From contig DATEBA010000058.1 in the NCBI GenBank assembly GCA_035288045.1, positions 1 through 53,409 of the forward strand: a DNA stretch of 53,409 nt. The letters run 5' to 3'. Source of the stretch: DATEBA01 sp035288045. GTDB lineage: Bacteria; Actinomycetota; UBA4738; HRBIN12. How positions within the stretch are numbered: the stretch's first letter is position 1; every line of letters starts with the position of its first letter. Both the position numbers and the translations under genes were made by a program. Below the pieces are notes generated by a model that was given only the letters and a program-made list of their open reading frames with translations, was not told the origin of the DNA and ran no database searches. Shown piece after piece: positions 1-8,384 of this stretch.

Positions 1-3000
1 CCGCCGTTCTGATGTGCGAGCCATCGCTCCGCGGCGCGCGACCGAACGGCGTGTTGACGACCAGGTCCACCGCTCCACTACGGATGAGGTCGGTCACGTT
101 CGGGGTTCCCTCGGACACCTTGCGCACGACCTCGACCGGGATGCCGGCCCGCGCCAGCACGCCTCCGGTTCCCGTCGTCGCGAGAAGCCGGAAGCCGAGC
201 TCGGCCAGGCGCTTCGCGGGCAACAGGATCGCCCGCTTGTCGCGGTTGGCCACCGAGACGAAGACACTGCCCTTCCCGGGGAGGGAGGCTCCGCTAGCGA
301 TCAGCGCCTTCGCCAGGGCCAGACCGGGATCGTCGTCGATCCCCATGACCTCACCAGTCGACTTCATCTCGGGCCCCAGGATCGTGTCCTGCCCCGGGAA
401 ACGGCCGAACGGGAGCACGGCCGCCTTCACCGAGGTGTACGGCAGGTGCCGGTAGTGACCCCGGTCTTGCGGCAGCATGCCCGAGTCGATCAGGTCGGCG
501 AGGGAGCGCCCGAGTAGCACGTGGGTCGCCGCCTTCGCAAGCGGGATGCCGGTCACCTTCGATACGAACGGCACGGTCCGCGAAGCTCGCGGGTTCGCCT
601 CCAGGACCCAGATCCGCTCGTCCTTCACGGCGAGCTGCAGGTTGAGCAGTCCGCGGACCTCGAGCCGACGGGCGATCCGGCGCGTGATGTCCTCTACGGC
701 ATCGAGCTCTTCGTCGGAGAGGGTCTGCGGCGGGATCGCGCAAGAGGAGTCGCCGGAGTGCACGCCCGCCTCCTCGATGTGCTCCATGACCGCCCCTATC
801 CGCACATCGGCCCCGTCGGCCACCGCGTCCACGTCGATCTCGATCGCGCCCTCGAGGAACCGGTCGATCAGCACCGGGTGCTCCGGCGCGACCTCGGCCG
901 CCGCCGTCACGAATCGCTCGAGCTCGCCGTCGTCGTAGACGATCCCCATCGCGCGGCCGCCCAGGACGTATGAAGGACGCACGACGACCGGGTAGCCGAT
1001 CTGCTGGGCGACGGCCCGCGCTTCGTCGAGGTCTCGCGCCTCCCCGTGAGGAGGCGCGAGTATCCCGAGCTCGGCGAGCAGCTGCGCGAACTTGCCGCGG
1101 TCCTCGGCGAGGTCGATCGCCTCCGGCCTGGTGCCGAGGACCGGGAAGCCCTCTTCCTCGAGCACGCGAGCGAGCTTGAGCGGTGTCTGGCCTCCGAACT
1201 GCACCACGATCCCGACCGGGCGCTCGGCCTCGCACACCCCGAGGACGTCCTCCATGGAGAGTGGCTCGAAGTAGAGCCGGCTGGAGGTGTCGTAGTCCGT
1301 CGACACCGTCTCGGGGTTGCTGTTGATCATCACGGACTCGTAGCCGGCGTCCTCGAGCGCGAAGGCGGCGTGCACGCACGCGTAGTCGAACTCGATACCC
1401 TGACCTATCCGGTTGGGGCCGGCCCCGAGGATCACGACCCGCGAGCGCTCCGCCGGCCGCACCTCGCTCTCCTCCTCGTAGGTCGAGTAGTGATACGGAG
1501 TGCGCGCCGGGAACTCGCCCCCGCAGGTGTCCACCGTCTTGAAGACGGGAACGACCCCAAGCTCTGCGCGGCGGCTGCGAACCTCGTCACCGCCGGCGCC
1601 CGCCAGCCGGCCGAGCCGAGCATCAGACAGGCCGAACCGCTTTGCCTGCCGAAGGTCCTCCGCGGAGAGGTCCCCGAGCGACCGGCCCCGGAGTCCGTCG
1701 GCTTCCTCCACGACCTCGGCGATCTGGTCCACGAACCACGGGTCGATGCCCGAGGCCACCGAGACCTCCTCGACGGAGAGCCCTGCCAGCAGCGCAGACT
1801 CGACCAGGTGCAGGCGCCGCTCGGTGGCCACCCGCAGCAGGTCGAGGGGGTCGGCCTCGTCCCCGCCGGCCCGGAGCGCCGGGTCGTCCGCACCTAGATC
1901 GAACCCCGTCTTCTCCATCGACCGCCACGCCTTGCCGAGCGCCTCCTTGAAGGTGCGCCCGATCGCCATCACCTCCCCTACCGACTTCATCGTCGAGGTG
2001 AGCCGCGGGTCGGTCTCGGGGAACTTCTCGAACGCGAACCGCGGGATCTTCACGACTACGTAGTCGATCGTCGGCTCGAATGCCGCCGGTGTCTCCCCGG
2101 TGATGTCGTTGGGGATCTCGTCGAGGCGGTAGCCGACCGCGAGCATGGCTGCGATCTTCGCGATCGGGAATCCGGTGGCCTTCGACGCGAGCGCAGACGA
2201 GCGCGACACGCGGGGGTTCATCTCGATCAGGACCTGGCGTCCGTCGCGCGGATCCACCGCGAACTGGATGTTCGATCCGCCGGTCTCCACACCGATCGCG
2301 CGGATGCACGCCAGCGCGGCGTCGCGCATCGCTTGATACTCGCGATCGGTGAGGGTCTGCTGCGGCGCCACGGTCACCGAATCCCCCGTGTGAACCCCCA
2401 TCGGGTCGACGTTCTCGATCGAGCAGACGATGACCGCGTTGTCCGCGCGGTCGCGCATGACCTCGAGCTCGAACTCCTTCCAGCCGGCGACGGACTCCTC
2501 GACGAGGATCTCGTGCGCGGGGCTCTGGCCGAGGCTCCGGTGCGCGACGTCCGCCAGCTCGACGTGATCGGAGGCGAACCCGCTGCCTCCGCCGCCGAGC
2601 ATGAAGGACGGACGGACGATCACCGGGTAGCCGATCGCCTCCGCGAGCGCCACCGCGTCCTTGACGGTCCTCGCCGTCCCCGCGCGCGGGACCGGCAGTC
2701 CCGCCTCCAACATCGCGCGCTGGAACCCGCTCCGGTCCTCCGCGCGGCGGATCGTCTCCAGGTTCGCGCCGATCAGCTCCACGCCGTTCCCGTCGAGCTC
2801 GCCCGACTCTGCGAGCGCGACGGCCAAGTTCAACGCGGTCTGGCCGCCGAGCGTAGGCAGCAGGGCGTCGGGGCGTTCCCGGCGGATGACCTGGAGTACC
2901 GACTCGGGGGTGAGCGGCTCGATGTAGGTCGCGTCCGCGAACTCTGGGTCGGTCATAATCGTGGCCGGATTCGAGTTAACGAGCGCGACGCGATAGCCCT

Positions 3001-3118
3001 CGCGTCTCAGCACCTTGCATGCCTGGGTCCCCGAGTAGTCGAACTCGCACGCCTGGCCGATCACGATCGGTCCGGAGCCGATCACGAGGATCCTAGAGAT
3101 ACCCGTGCGCCTAGGCAC
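1..3118 (-). CDS. carB: Carbamoyl-phosphate synthase large subunit (partial)
   Basis: Makes carbamoyl phosphate from ammonia (channelled from CarA), bicarbonate and 2 ATP for pyrimidine and arginine synthesis. The frame is open from a GTG at 3118 to the window edge, giving about 1039 residues; the last few tens of residues lie outside. The N-terminus has the family signature VIGSGPIVIGQACEFDY (about residues 12-28) and NSNPATIMTD (about 48-57). The second synthetase half has MINSNPETVSTDYDTS from about residue 597, and the C-terminal allosteric (MGS-like) domain shows NTPFGRAPRSDG near residue 1020. These signatures share one frame, so there is no net frameshift. The start overlaps the carA stop by 8 nt, so translation is probably coupled. 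Last visible gene of the PyrR-controlled operon. Confidence 0.96.
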   Translation of the reverse strand, partial: MPRRTGISRILVIGSGPIVIGQACEFDYSGTQACKVLRREGYRVALVNSNPATIMTDPEFADATYIEPLTPESVLQVIRRERPDALLPTLGGQTALNLAVALAESGELDGNGVELIGANLETIRRAEDRSGFQRAMLEAGLPVPRAGTARTVKDAVALAEAIGYPVIVRPSFMLGGGGSGFASDHVELADVAHRSLGQSPAHEILVEESVAGWKEFELEVMRDRADNAVIVCSIENVDPMGVHTGDSVTVAPQQTLTDREYQAMRDAALACIRAIGVETGGSNIQFAVDPRDGRQVLIEMNPRVSRSSALASKATGFPIAKIAAMLAVGYRLDEIPNDITGETPAAFEPTIDYVVVKIPRFAFEKFPETDPRLTSTMKSVGEVMAIGRTFKEALGKAWRSMEKTGFDLGADDPALRAGGDEADPLDLLRVATERRLHLVESALLAGLSVEEVSVASGIDPWFVDQIAEVVEEADGLRGRSLGDLSAEDLRQAKRFGLSDARLGRLAGAGGDEVRSRRAELGVVPVFKTVDTCGGEFPARTPYHYSTYEEESEVRPAERSRVVILGAGPNRIGQGIEFDYACVHAAFALEDAGYESVMINSNPETVSTDYDTSSRLYFEPLSMEDVLGVCEAERPVGIVVQFGGQTPLKLARVLEEEGFPVLGTRPEAIDLAEDRGKFAQLLAELGILAPPHGEARDLDEARAVAQQIGYPVVVRPSYVLGGRAMGIVYDDGELERFVTAAAEVAPEHPVLIDRFLEGAIEIDVDAVADGADVRIGAVMEHIEEAGVHSGDSSCAIPPQTLSDEELDAVEDITRRIARRLEVRGLLNLQLAVKDERIWVLEANPRASRTVPFVSKVTGIPLAKAATHVLLGRSLADLIDSGMLPQDRGHYRHLPYTSVKAAVLPFGRFPGQDTILGPEMKSTGEVMGIDDDPGLALAKALIASGASLPGKGSVFVSVANRDKRAILLPAKRLAELGFRLLATTGTGGVLARAGIPVEVVRKVSEGTPNVTDLIRSGAVDLVVNTPFGRAPRSDGSHIRTA

Positions 3119-4262
3119 CCGACATCAGCTCCCGGAACTCCTCGTACAGGTAACGCGAGTCGTGCGGCCCGGGCGCGGCCTCGGGGTGGTATTGCACCGA
3201 GAACGCCGGCACGTCCGAGCACCGGAGCCCCTCGAGGGTCCCGTCGTTCAGGTTTCGGTGCGTTAGCTCGACGCGCCCGAACGCCGTCGAGACCCCGCGC
3301 GACTCGCCCGGCCCGGCCGCCGGCCACCCCCTCGGATCGACCGCGAAGCCGTGATTGTGGGACGTCACCTCCACACGCCCCGTCCGCAGGTTCTTCACGG
3401 GCTGGTTGGCCCCGCGGTGGCCGAACTTCATCTTGTAGGTCTGCCCGCCGAGCGCTAGCCCCAGCAGCTGGTGCCCGAGGCAGATGCCGAATATCGGCAC
3501 GTCGGCCACGAACTCACGCGCGGCTTCCACGCCGTAGTTAGTCGCGGCCGGGTCCCCCGGGCCGTTCGACAGGAACACCCCGTCGAACCCGCCGCCGAGG
3601 ACCTCCTTCGCGGGCGTCTCCGCCGGGAAGACGGTCGTCTCGCACCCGGCGGCGGCGAGGAGGCGAAGGATGTTCCGTTTCATCCCGAAGTCGTAGGCGG
3701 CGACGCGGAAGACATGTCCCCGCGAGGCGTCGGCGGGACCGACCGCCGCGGAAGCCTCGTACGGCTCCGCGACGGTGACCGTCCTGGCCAGGTCGGCCCC
3801 CGCCATCCCCGGCCGCTGTAGGACCCGCGCGACGAGCGAGGCCGGATCGAGGTCCTCCGTGGACACCCCGCAGCGCATCGCGCCTTGTTCTCGGATCCGC
3901 AACGTGAGCCGGCGCGTATCGATGCCCTCGATGCCCAACACACCGGCCTCGTCCAGCGCGTCCTGGAGCCGTCCCTCGGCGCGCCAGCCGGATGCGCGCC
4001 GCGATGCCTCCCGCACGGCGAAGCCCGCTACCTGGATCCGCGACGACTCCGCGTCATCGGGGTTCACACCGTAGTTCCCCTGGTGCGGGTAGGTCATCGC
4101 GACAACCTGGCCGGCATAGGAGGGATCCGTCAGCACCTCCTGGTACCCGCTGATGCCGGTGTTGAACACGGCTTCTCCGAAGGTCTCGCCATCCGCGCCG
4201 AATCCCCGCCCACGGAACACCGAGCCGTCCTCGAGCACGAGCAGCGCCTCCGGTCCCCTCAC
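3111..4262 (-). CDS. carA: Carbamoyl-phosphate synthase small (glutaminase) subunit
   Basis: Hydrolyses glutamine and passes ammonia to CarB. The 383-residue product has the N-terminal CarA domain (LVLEDGSVFRGRGFG, TGISGYQEVLTDPSYAGQ) and a class I amidotransferase domain with nucleophile Cys261 in GICLGHQ and the His359/Glu361 pair in YHPEA. I chose the GTG at 4262 because it forms a GTGA 4-nt overlap with the pyrC stop; a longer reading into pyrC is only an open frame. It ends in TAG, so amber is a genuine stop codon in this genome, which matters for pyrB. Confidence 0.96.
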   Translation of the reverse strand: MRGPEALLVLEDGSVFRGRGFGADGETFGEAVFNTGISGYQEVLTDPSYAGQVVAMTYPHQGNYGVNPDDAESSRIQVAGFAVREASRRASGWRAEGRLQDALDEAGVLGIEGIDTRRLTLRIREQGAMRCGVSTEDLDPASLVARVLQRPGMAGADLARTVTVAEPYEASAAVGPADASRGHVFRVAAYDFGMKRNILRLLAAAGCETTVFPAETPAKEVLGGGFDGVFLSNGPGDPAATNYGVEAAREFVADVPIFGICLGHQLLGLALGGQTYKMKFGHRGANQPVKNLRTGRVEVTSHNHGFAVDPRGWPAAGPGESRGVSTAFGRVELTHRNLNDGTLEGLRCSDVPAFSVQYHPEAAPGPHDSRYLYEEFRELMSGA

Positions 4263-5560
4263 CGCTGCGTCTTCCCCTCGGAGACGACGAGCTCTCCGCG
4301 GTACACGGTGTGTACGACGCGTCCCCGAAGCGTCCTTCCCAGGAACGCGGAGTTGCGGCTCCTCGAGGCGAAGGGCGGCTCCACCACCCACTCGGACGCG
4401 GGGTCGAACACCACGAGGTTGGCCGGCCGCCCCGGCCCGATCGGCCCGCCGTGGTCGGCCGCCCCCAGGATCCGCGCCGGCGCGATCGACATCGCCTCGA
4501 TCGCCCGCGCGAGCGCCAGCCTGCCGGAAAGAACCAGCTCCGTCATCACCACCGCGAGCGCGGTCTCGAGGCCTATCGTCCCCGGCGGCGCGTGGTCGAA
4601 CTCGGCCTCTTTCTCCTCCACGGCGTGGGGCGCGTGATCGGTGGCGACGGCGTCGATCGTCCCATCGGCGAGCCCGGCGTGAAGGGCATCCCGGTCCTCT
4701 GCCGAGCGGATCGGAGGGTTCACCTTCAGGTTCGTGTCGTAGGAAACGAGGTCCTCGTCGGCGAACACGAGGTGATGCGGCGTGACCTCGGCCGTCACGC
4801 GCAAGCCCTCCGCCTTGGCCCGGCGCACCATCTCCACCGAACCAGCCGACGAGAGGTGGCAGAGGTGCAGCCTGCCGCCGGTCAGGCGGGCGATCGCGAG
4901 GTCGCGGCCGACCACGACCTCCTCGGCCTCCCGTGGCTGCCCCGCCAGCCCGAGCGTGTAAGAGTAGTAGCCCTCGTGCATCTGCCCGCCCTCGGCGAGC
5001 GAGGCGTCCTCGCAGTGCTCGGCGATGACGACGTCGTCGAAGGTCCGCGCGTAGGTGAGAGCGTTCCGGAGCACACGGGCGTTCGGCACGCATCGCCCGT
5101 CGTCGCTGAAGACCCGAACCCCGGCCTCGACCATCTCCCCGAGCTCGGCCATCGCCTCGCCTTCCAGGCCCTTCGTGATCGCGCCCACGGGGAAGACGTC
5201 GCAGAGCCCGGCCCGGGCGGCCAGGGCGCGGACCTCGTGGACCACGGCGGCGGTGTCGGCAACCGGATCGGTGTTCGCCATGGGCGACACCGCCGTGTAG
5301 CCGCCCGCGGCCGCGGCCCGGCAGCCACTCTCGACCGTCTCCTTGTCCTCGCGACCCGGCTCTCGAAGGTGCGTGTGAAGATCCACGAGACCCGGCCCGA
5401 GCACGAGCCCGTCGCAGTCCAGCACTGCCGCCCCGGAGGGATCGATCCGCTGCGCGACCGCGCCGACGAGGCCGTCCGAGACGAGCACGTCCGCGACCGC
5501 GTCGCGTCCGGAGGCCGGGTCGATCACCCGCGCTCCGCGGAAGAGCAGCTTCTCAGGCAA
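4259..5560 (-). CDS. pyrC: Dihydroorotase
   Basis: Cyclises N-carbamoyl-aspartate to dihydroorotate, the third step of UMP synthesis. The 433-residue protein is an amidohydrolase of the longer bacterial dihydroorotase type. Metal ligands are visible in DLHTHLREPG (His62 and His64), a central AEHCED segment and the later ATDHAPH motif with the catalytic Asp. The start is TTG at 5560, overlapping the end of pyrB by 8 nt, so it probably depends on ribosomes finishing pyrB. That link could be weakened by the amber codon in pyrB. Confidence 0.95.
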   Translation of the reverse strand: MPEKLLFRGARVIDPASGRDAVADVLVSDGLVGAVAQRIDPSGAAVLDCDGLVLGPGLVDLHTHLREPGREDKETVESGCRAAAAGGYTAVSPMANTDPVADTAAVVHEVRALAARAGLCDVFPVGAITKGLEGEAMAELGEMVEAGVRVFSDDGRCVPNARVLRNALTYARTFDDVVIAEHCEDASLAEGGQMHEGYYSYTLGLAGQPREAEEVVVGRDLAIARLTGGRLHLCHLSSAGSVEMVRRAKAEGLRVTAEVTPHHLVFADEDLVSYDTNLKVNPPIRSAEDRDALHAGLADGTIDAVATDHAPHAVEEKEAEFDHAPPGTIGLETALAVVMTELVLSGRLALARAIEAMSIAPARILGAADHGGPIGPGRPANLVVFDPASEWVVEPPFASRSRNSAFLGRTLRGRVVHTVYRGELVVSEGKTQR

Positions 5561-6488
5561 CCTCCCCCACCTCCTCCCCGGTCCCGCCGAGAAGGAGGTA
5601 CAGGAGCGACATACGGATGGCGATCCCGTTGGTCACCTGTGCCTCGATGACGGCCTGCGGCAGATCGGCCACGTCGGAGTCGATCTCGATCCCCCGGTTC
5701 ATCGGTCCGGGGTGCATGATCAGGGCGCCTTCGGGGAGCGCGCCCACGCGCTCGCGTGTGAGCCCGAAGAGCCGCGAGTACTCCCGCACGCTGGGGAAGT
5801 ACTGCTGGCGCTGCCTCTCTCTCTGGACGCGCAGCATGTAGCAGACGTCGAGCTTCGGGAGCACGGAGTCGATGTCGTGCGAGACCTGGACTCCCCAGGC
5901 CGGGGCCTCGGGCGGGATGAGCGTGGGCGGGCCGACCAGCGTGACTTCGGCTCCCATCTTCACCAGACCGAAGGACAGCGACCGCGCCACGCGCTAGTGC
6001 AGCACGTCCCCGATGATCGCGGCGCGGAGGCCCTCGATCCTGCCGAGCCTCTCACGGATCGTGTAGAGGTCGAGCAGCGCCTGCGTGGGGTGCTCGTGAG
6101 TGCCGTCGCCGGCGTTCAGCACGCTACCCTTCACCCACTTCGTGAGCTGATGGGGCGAGCCCGACGACGAGTGCCGTATCACGATCGCGTCGGCGCCCAT
6201 CGCCTGGAGGGTGAGCGCCGTGTCCTTTAGGCTCTCGCCCTTCGCCACGGACGACCCGCCCGTCGAGAAGTTGATCACGTCGGCCGAGAGTCGCTTGGCC
6301 GCAAGCTCAAACGAGATGCGGGTCCGGGTCGAGTTCTCGTAGAACAGGTTCACCACCGTGCGGCCTCGCAGCGCCGGTACCTTCTTGATCACGCGGGTTC
6401 CCACCTCGCGGAAGGACTCCGCTGTGTCGAGGATCCGCACCACGTCCTCGGCGGTGAGGTCGTTGATGGATAGCAGATGCTTCTTCAT
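5553..6488 (-). pseudogene. pyrB: Aspartate carbamoyltransferase catalytic chain with in-frame amber codon
   Basis: Would condense carbamoyl phosphate and aspartate. The frame is colinear over 312 codons and matches full-length ATCase, but codon 165 (minus strand of 5994-5996) is TAG. Upstream is the carbamoyl-phosphate domain with FYENSTRTR (49-57) and HPTQ (133-136). Downstream is the aspartate domain with RVARS directly after the stop and HPGPMNRG near 259. Family members normally have Ser or another small residue at this position (HSRVARS), so a single C-to-A change (TCG to TAG) would explain it. A GTG lies one codon after the TAG (first base 5990) and could allow reinitiation of a 145-residue second half. 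It is a true nonsense mutation, a two-polypeptide enzyme, or a sequence error; I cannot tell which. Confidence 0.9.
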
Positions 6489-7036
6489 CGCGGTTCCTCC
6501 ATGACGACGGCGTCCTCGCCGTCCGTCTCCTCCAGCCGCACTCCCACCAGATCGTCCGTCTGCGTCGGCACGTTCTTCCCCACGAAGTCGGCACGGATCG
6601 GGAGCTCCCTGTGCCCGCGATCGACGAGAACCGCGAGCTGGATCACGCTGGGGCGGCCCATATCCATCAGGGCGTCCATCGCCGAACGGATCGTCCGGCC
6701 GGTGAACAGCACGTCGTCGACGAGTACCACGGTGCGCTCGCTGACGTCGAAGCCGATCCGCGTCTCCTTCACCTCGGGCGCCTCGGCGCGGAGCCCTATG
6801 TCGTCGCGGTAGAAGGTGATGTCCAGGACGCCCACCGGCACCTTCACGCCCTCGATCCTCGCGATCTCCTCGGCCAGGCGCCGGGCCAGGTCGTCGCCGC
6901 GAGCGGCGATCCCGACGAGCGCGATCTCCCCGGCCCCCTTGTTCCTCTCGAGGATCTCGTGCGCGATCCGCGTCACGGCTCGGCGGATCTCCGCCTGGTC
7001 CATCAACCGGACGCCCATCAGAACGAAACGCCCCAC
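6485..7036 (-). CDS. pyrR: Bifunctional pyr operon regulator / uracil phosphoribosyltransferase PyrR
   Basis: RNA-binding regulator that senses UMP/UTP and usually also makes UMP from uracil and PRPP. The 183-residue reading has the N-terminal helix EIRRAVTRIAHEILERN, the LVGIAARGDDLARRL motif and the PRPP loop VVLVDDVLFTGRT (about 104-116). The listed start is a GTG at 7036; an ATG at 7018 (MGVRLMDQAE) is a credible alternative, and neither has a clear ribosome site. It is first in the operon, overlaps pyrB by 4 nt, and its own leader carries a matching PyrR-binding hairpin at 7089-7106, so it should regulate its own operon. Confidence 0.95.
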   Translation of the reverse strand: MGRFVLMGVRLMDQAEIRRAVTRIAHEILERNKGAGEIALVGIAARGDDLARRLAEEIARIEGVKVPVGVLDITFYRDDIGLRAEAPEVKETRIGFDVSERTVVLVDDVLFTGRTIRSAMDALMDMGRPSVIQLAVLVDRGHRELPIRADFVGKNVPTQTDDLVGVRLEETDGEDAVVMEEPR

Positions 7037-7088
7037 CGCGCGCGCGGCAAGGCGTCCTGTGCGTACCTCAAGCTCTTCGCCTCCCTTC

Positions 7089-7106
7089 CCGGCCTCACTG
7101 GACCGG
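7089..7106 (-). promoter_or_regulatory. PyrR-binding RNA hairpin in the pyr operon leader
   Basis: On the minus strand this reads CCGGTCCAGTGAGGCCGG. CCGG pairs with CCGG around a loop containing UCCAGUGAGG. It fits the reported PyrR-binding consensus ARUCCNGNGAGGYU at 12 of 14 positions; both mismatches are at the outer ends of the element. It lies 53 nt upstream of the pyrR GTG start and about 20 nt after the predicted transcription start. No convincing intrinsic terminator with a U tract follows, so control of translation, as described for mycobacterial pyrR, is the likelier mechanism (inference). Confidence 0.75.
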
Positions 7107-7132
7107 ACTTAAAGGGGAAGTACCCGAGGGCA

Positions 7133-7161
7133 AGGATAGGCCGCCGGACCCACCACGGCAA
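7133..7161 (-). promoter_or_regulatory. Predicted pyrR operon promoter
   Basis: Minus strand TTGCCG (7156-7161), a 17-bp spacer, then TATCCT (7133-7138), a fair housekeeping-sigma promoter. Transcription would begin near 7126, giving a leader of about 90 nt that contains the PyrR hairpin. Confidence 0.55.
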
Positions 7162-7207
7162 CGGGGCGGCGGGCTACACTAGGGGCACAACCAACCAAGG
7201 AGTGGCC

Positions 7208-7429
7208 ATGCTTGCCGTTTCCCTAGGTCCGACCGAGATCCTGATCATCGTCGCCCTGATCGCGCTCCTGTTCGGCGCAAAGCGGATCCCTGAGCTGGCC
7301 CGCTCTCTCGGCAGGTCGCAATCGGAGTTCAAGAGAGGCATAAAGGAGGGCGGGACCACCGAGGATGAGCCTCCGAGGGAGGCCTCGCCCCCGTCGCAGG
7401 GCGACGCTCCGGCCGAGAAGCAGGACTAG
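7208..7429 (+). CDS. tatA: Sec-independent translocase subunit TatA/TatE family
   Basis: Small membrane protein that oligomerises to form the Tat pathway for folded proteins. The 73-residue product has a short periplasmic N-terminus, one transmembrane helix (about residues 9-24, ILIIVALIALLFG), the hinge FGAKRIPELARSLGR, an amphipathic helix and a charged tail, as in TatA. The ATG at 7208 is preceded by AAGGAG (7197-7202) at 5-nt spacing; a longer open frame upstream is rejected for that reason. A TACACT at 7175-7180 may be its -10 element. It is the only intact plus-strand gene here, divergent from pyrR and overlapping nusB tail to tail by 4 nt. No tatC or tatB is nearby. Confidence 0.92.
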   Translation: MLAVSLGPTEILIIVALIALLFGAKRIPELARSLGRSQSEFKRGIKEGGTTEDEPPREASPPSQGDAPAEKQD

Positions 7430-7824
7430 CCGGCGGCCGAGTCCCGGGCGATCTTCCCGAGCACGCCGTTCACGAAGCGGCTCGAGTCCTCGGTCGAGAG
7501 CTCCTTCGCGAGCTCGACCGCCTCATCGATGGCCGCCGCGACCGGGACATCGGGCCGGTGGAGCACCTCGTAGGTCGCGAGCCGCAAGATCGCGCGGTCG
7601 ACGGCCGCCATGCGTGGCACCGTCCAGCCTTCCGCCGCGGCTCCGATCCGAGCGTCGAGCTCGTCGAAGTGCCCCTGGACCCCGGCGACGAGCTCGTGCG
7701 CGAACCCTGGGATCTGCTGCCCGAGACCCGTCCATTCCTCCATCACCTCGACGGGCGCCCGACCGGTTGCGTCCGCCTCGAAGAGGACGTCGAGCGCCGC
7801 GCGGCGCTCCTCCCGACGGGTCAC
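7426..7824 (-). CDS. nusB: Transcription antitermination factor NusB
   Basis: Binds boxA RNA with NusE (S10) in rRNA antitermination. The 132-residue all-helical protein shows the family pattern: N-terminal RREERRAALDVLFEAD, central WTVPRMAAVDRAILRLATYE, and C-terminal AIDEAVELAKELSTEDSSRFVNGVLGKIAR. It starts at GTG, overlapping the efp stop by 4 nt (GTGA), in the conserved efp-nusB pair. It ends in TAG. Confidence 0.95.
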   Translation of the reverse strand: MTRREERRAALDVLFEADATGRAPVEVMEEWTGLGQQIPGFAHELVAGVQGHFDELDARIGAAAEGWTVPRMAAVDRAILRLATYEVLHRPDVPVAAAIDEAVELAKELSTEDSSRFVNGVLGKIARDSAAG

Positions 7825-8384
7825 TTCGCTCGCTCGATGTACTGGCCGCTCCGCGTATCGACCTTGATCCTCTCCCCAGGCTCCACGAACAGGGGCACCT
7901 GCACGACGAGGCCGGTCTCGAGGGTCGCCGGCTTGAGGGTGCCCGAGACCCGATCCCCCTTCACCCCCGGCTCGGTCTCGGTCACGGCGAGTACGATCGA
8001 CGCCGGAAGCTCGACCGACAGCGGGACGCCCTCGTGCGCCGCGATGGTCGCGGTGGCGCCCTCGGTCAGGTAGCTCGCCATCCCTCCGGCGACCGCCCCC
8101 GGCACGTGCATCTGCTCGTACGTCTCGAGGTCCATGAAGACCAGATCGTGGCCCTCGCGGTAAAGGAACTGCTTCTCGCTCCGCTCGAGGTGCGCGTATC
8201 CGACGCGCTCGTCGGCGCGGAAGGTCCGCTCCAGTACCGCGCCGGTCTTCACGTTGCGCAGCTTCGTCCGAACGAACGCGCCGCCCTTGCCGGGCTTCAC
8301 GTGCTGGAACTCGAGAACCGTGAACAGCGTGCCGCCGAGATCCAAGGTCATACCGTTCTTCAGGTCGTTGGTCGAGACACTCAA
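7821..8384 (-). CDS. efp: Elongation factor P
   Basis: Helps ribosomes through proline stretches by binding next to the P-site tRNA. The 187 residues cover the KOW-like N-terminal domain and two OB domains. The tip loop is VKPGKGGAF with Lys33 at the position that is modified in many bacteria; no modification gene (epmA/epmB, ymfI or earP type) is in the window. The C-terminal signature ERIKVDTRSGQYIER is present. The start is TTG at 8384 in a TTGA overlap with the pepQ stop. The polyproline stretches in the PilP-like protein of this window would be typical EF-P clients. Confidence 0.96.
   Translation of the reverse strand: MSVSTNDLKNGMTLDLGGTLFTVLEFQHVKPGKGGAFVRTKLRNVKTGAVLERTFRADERVGYAHLERSEKQFLYREGHDLVFMDLETYEQMHVPGAVAGGMASYLTEGATATIAAHEGVPLSVELPASIVLAVTETEPGVKGDRVSGTLKPATLETGLVVQVPLFVEPGERIKVDTRSGQYIERAK

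Noticed and set aside
351..1379. Long open frame on the minus strand in another frame of carB
   Set aside because: Arg/Gly-rich composition with no family motifs; carB is continuous in a different frame over the same DNA.
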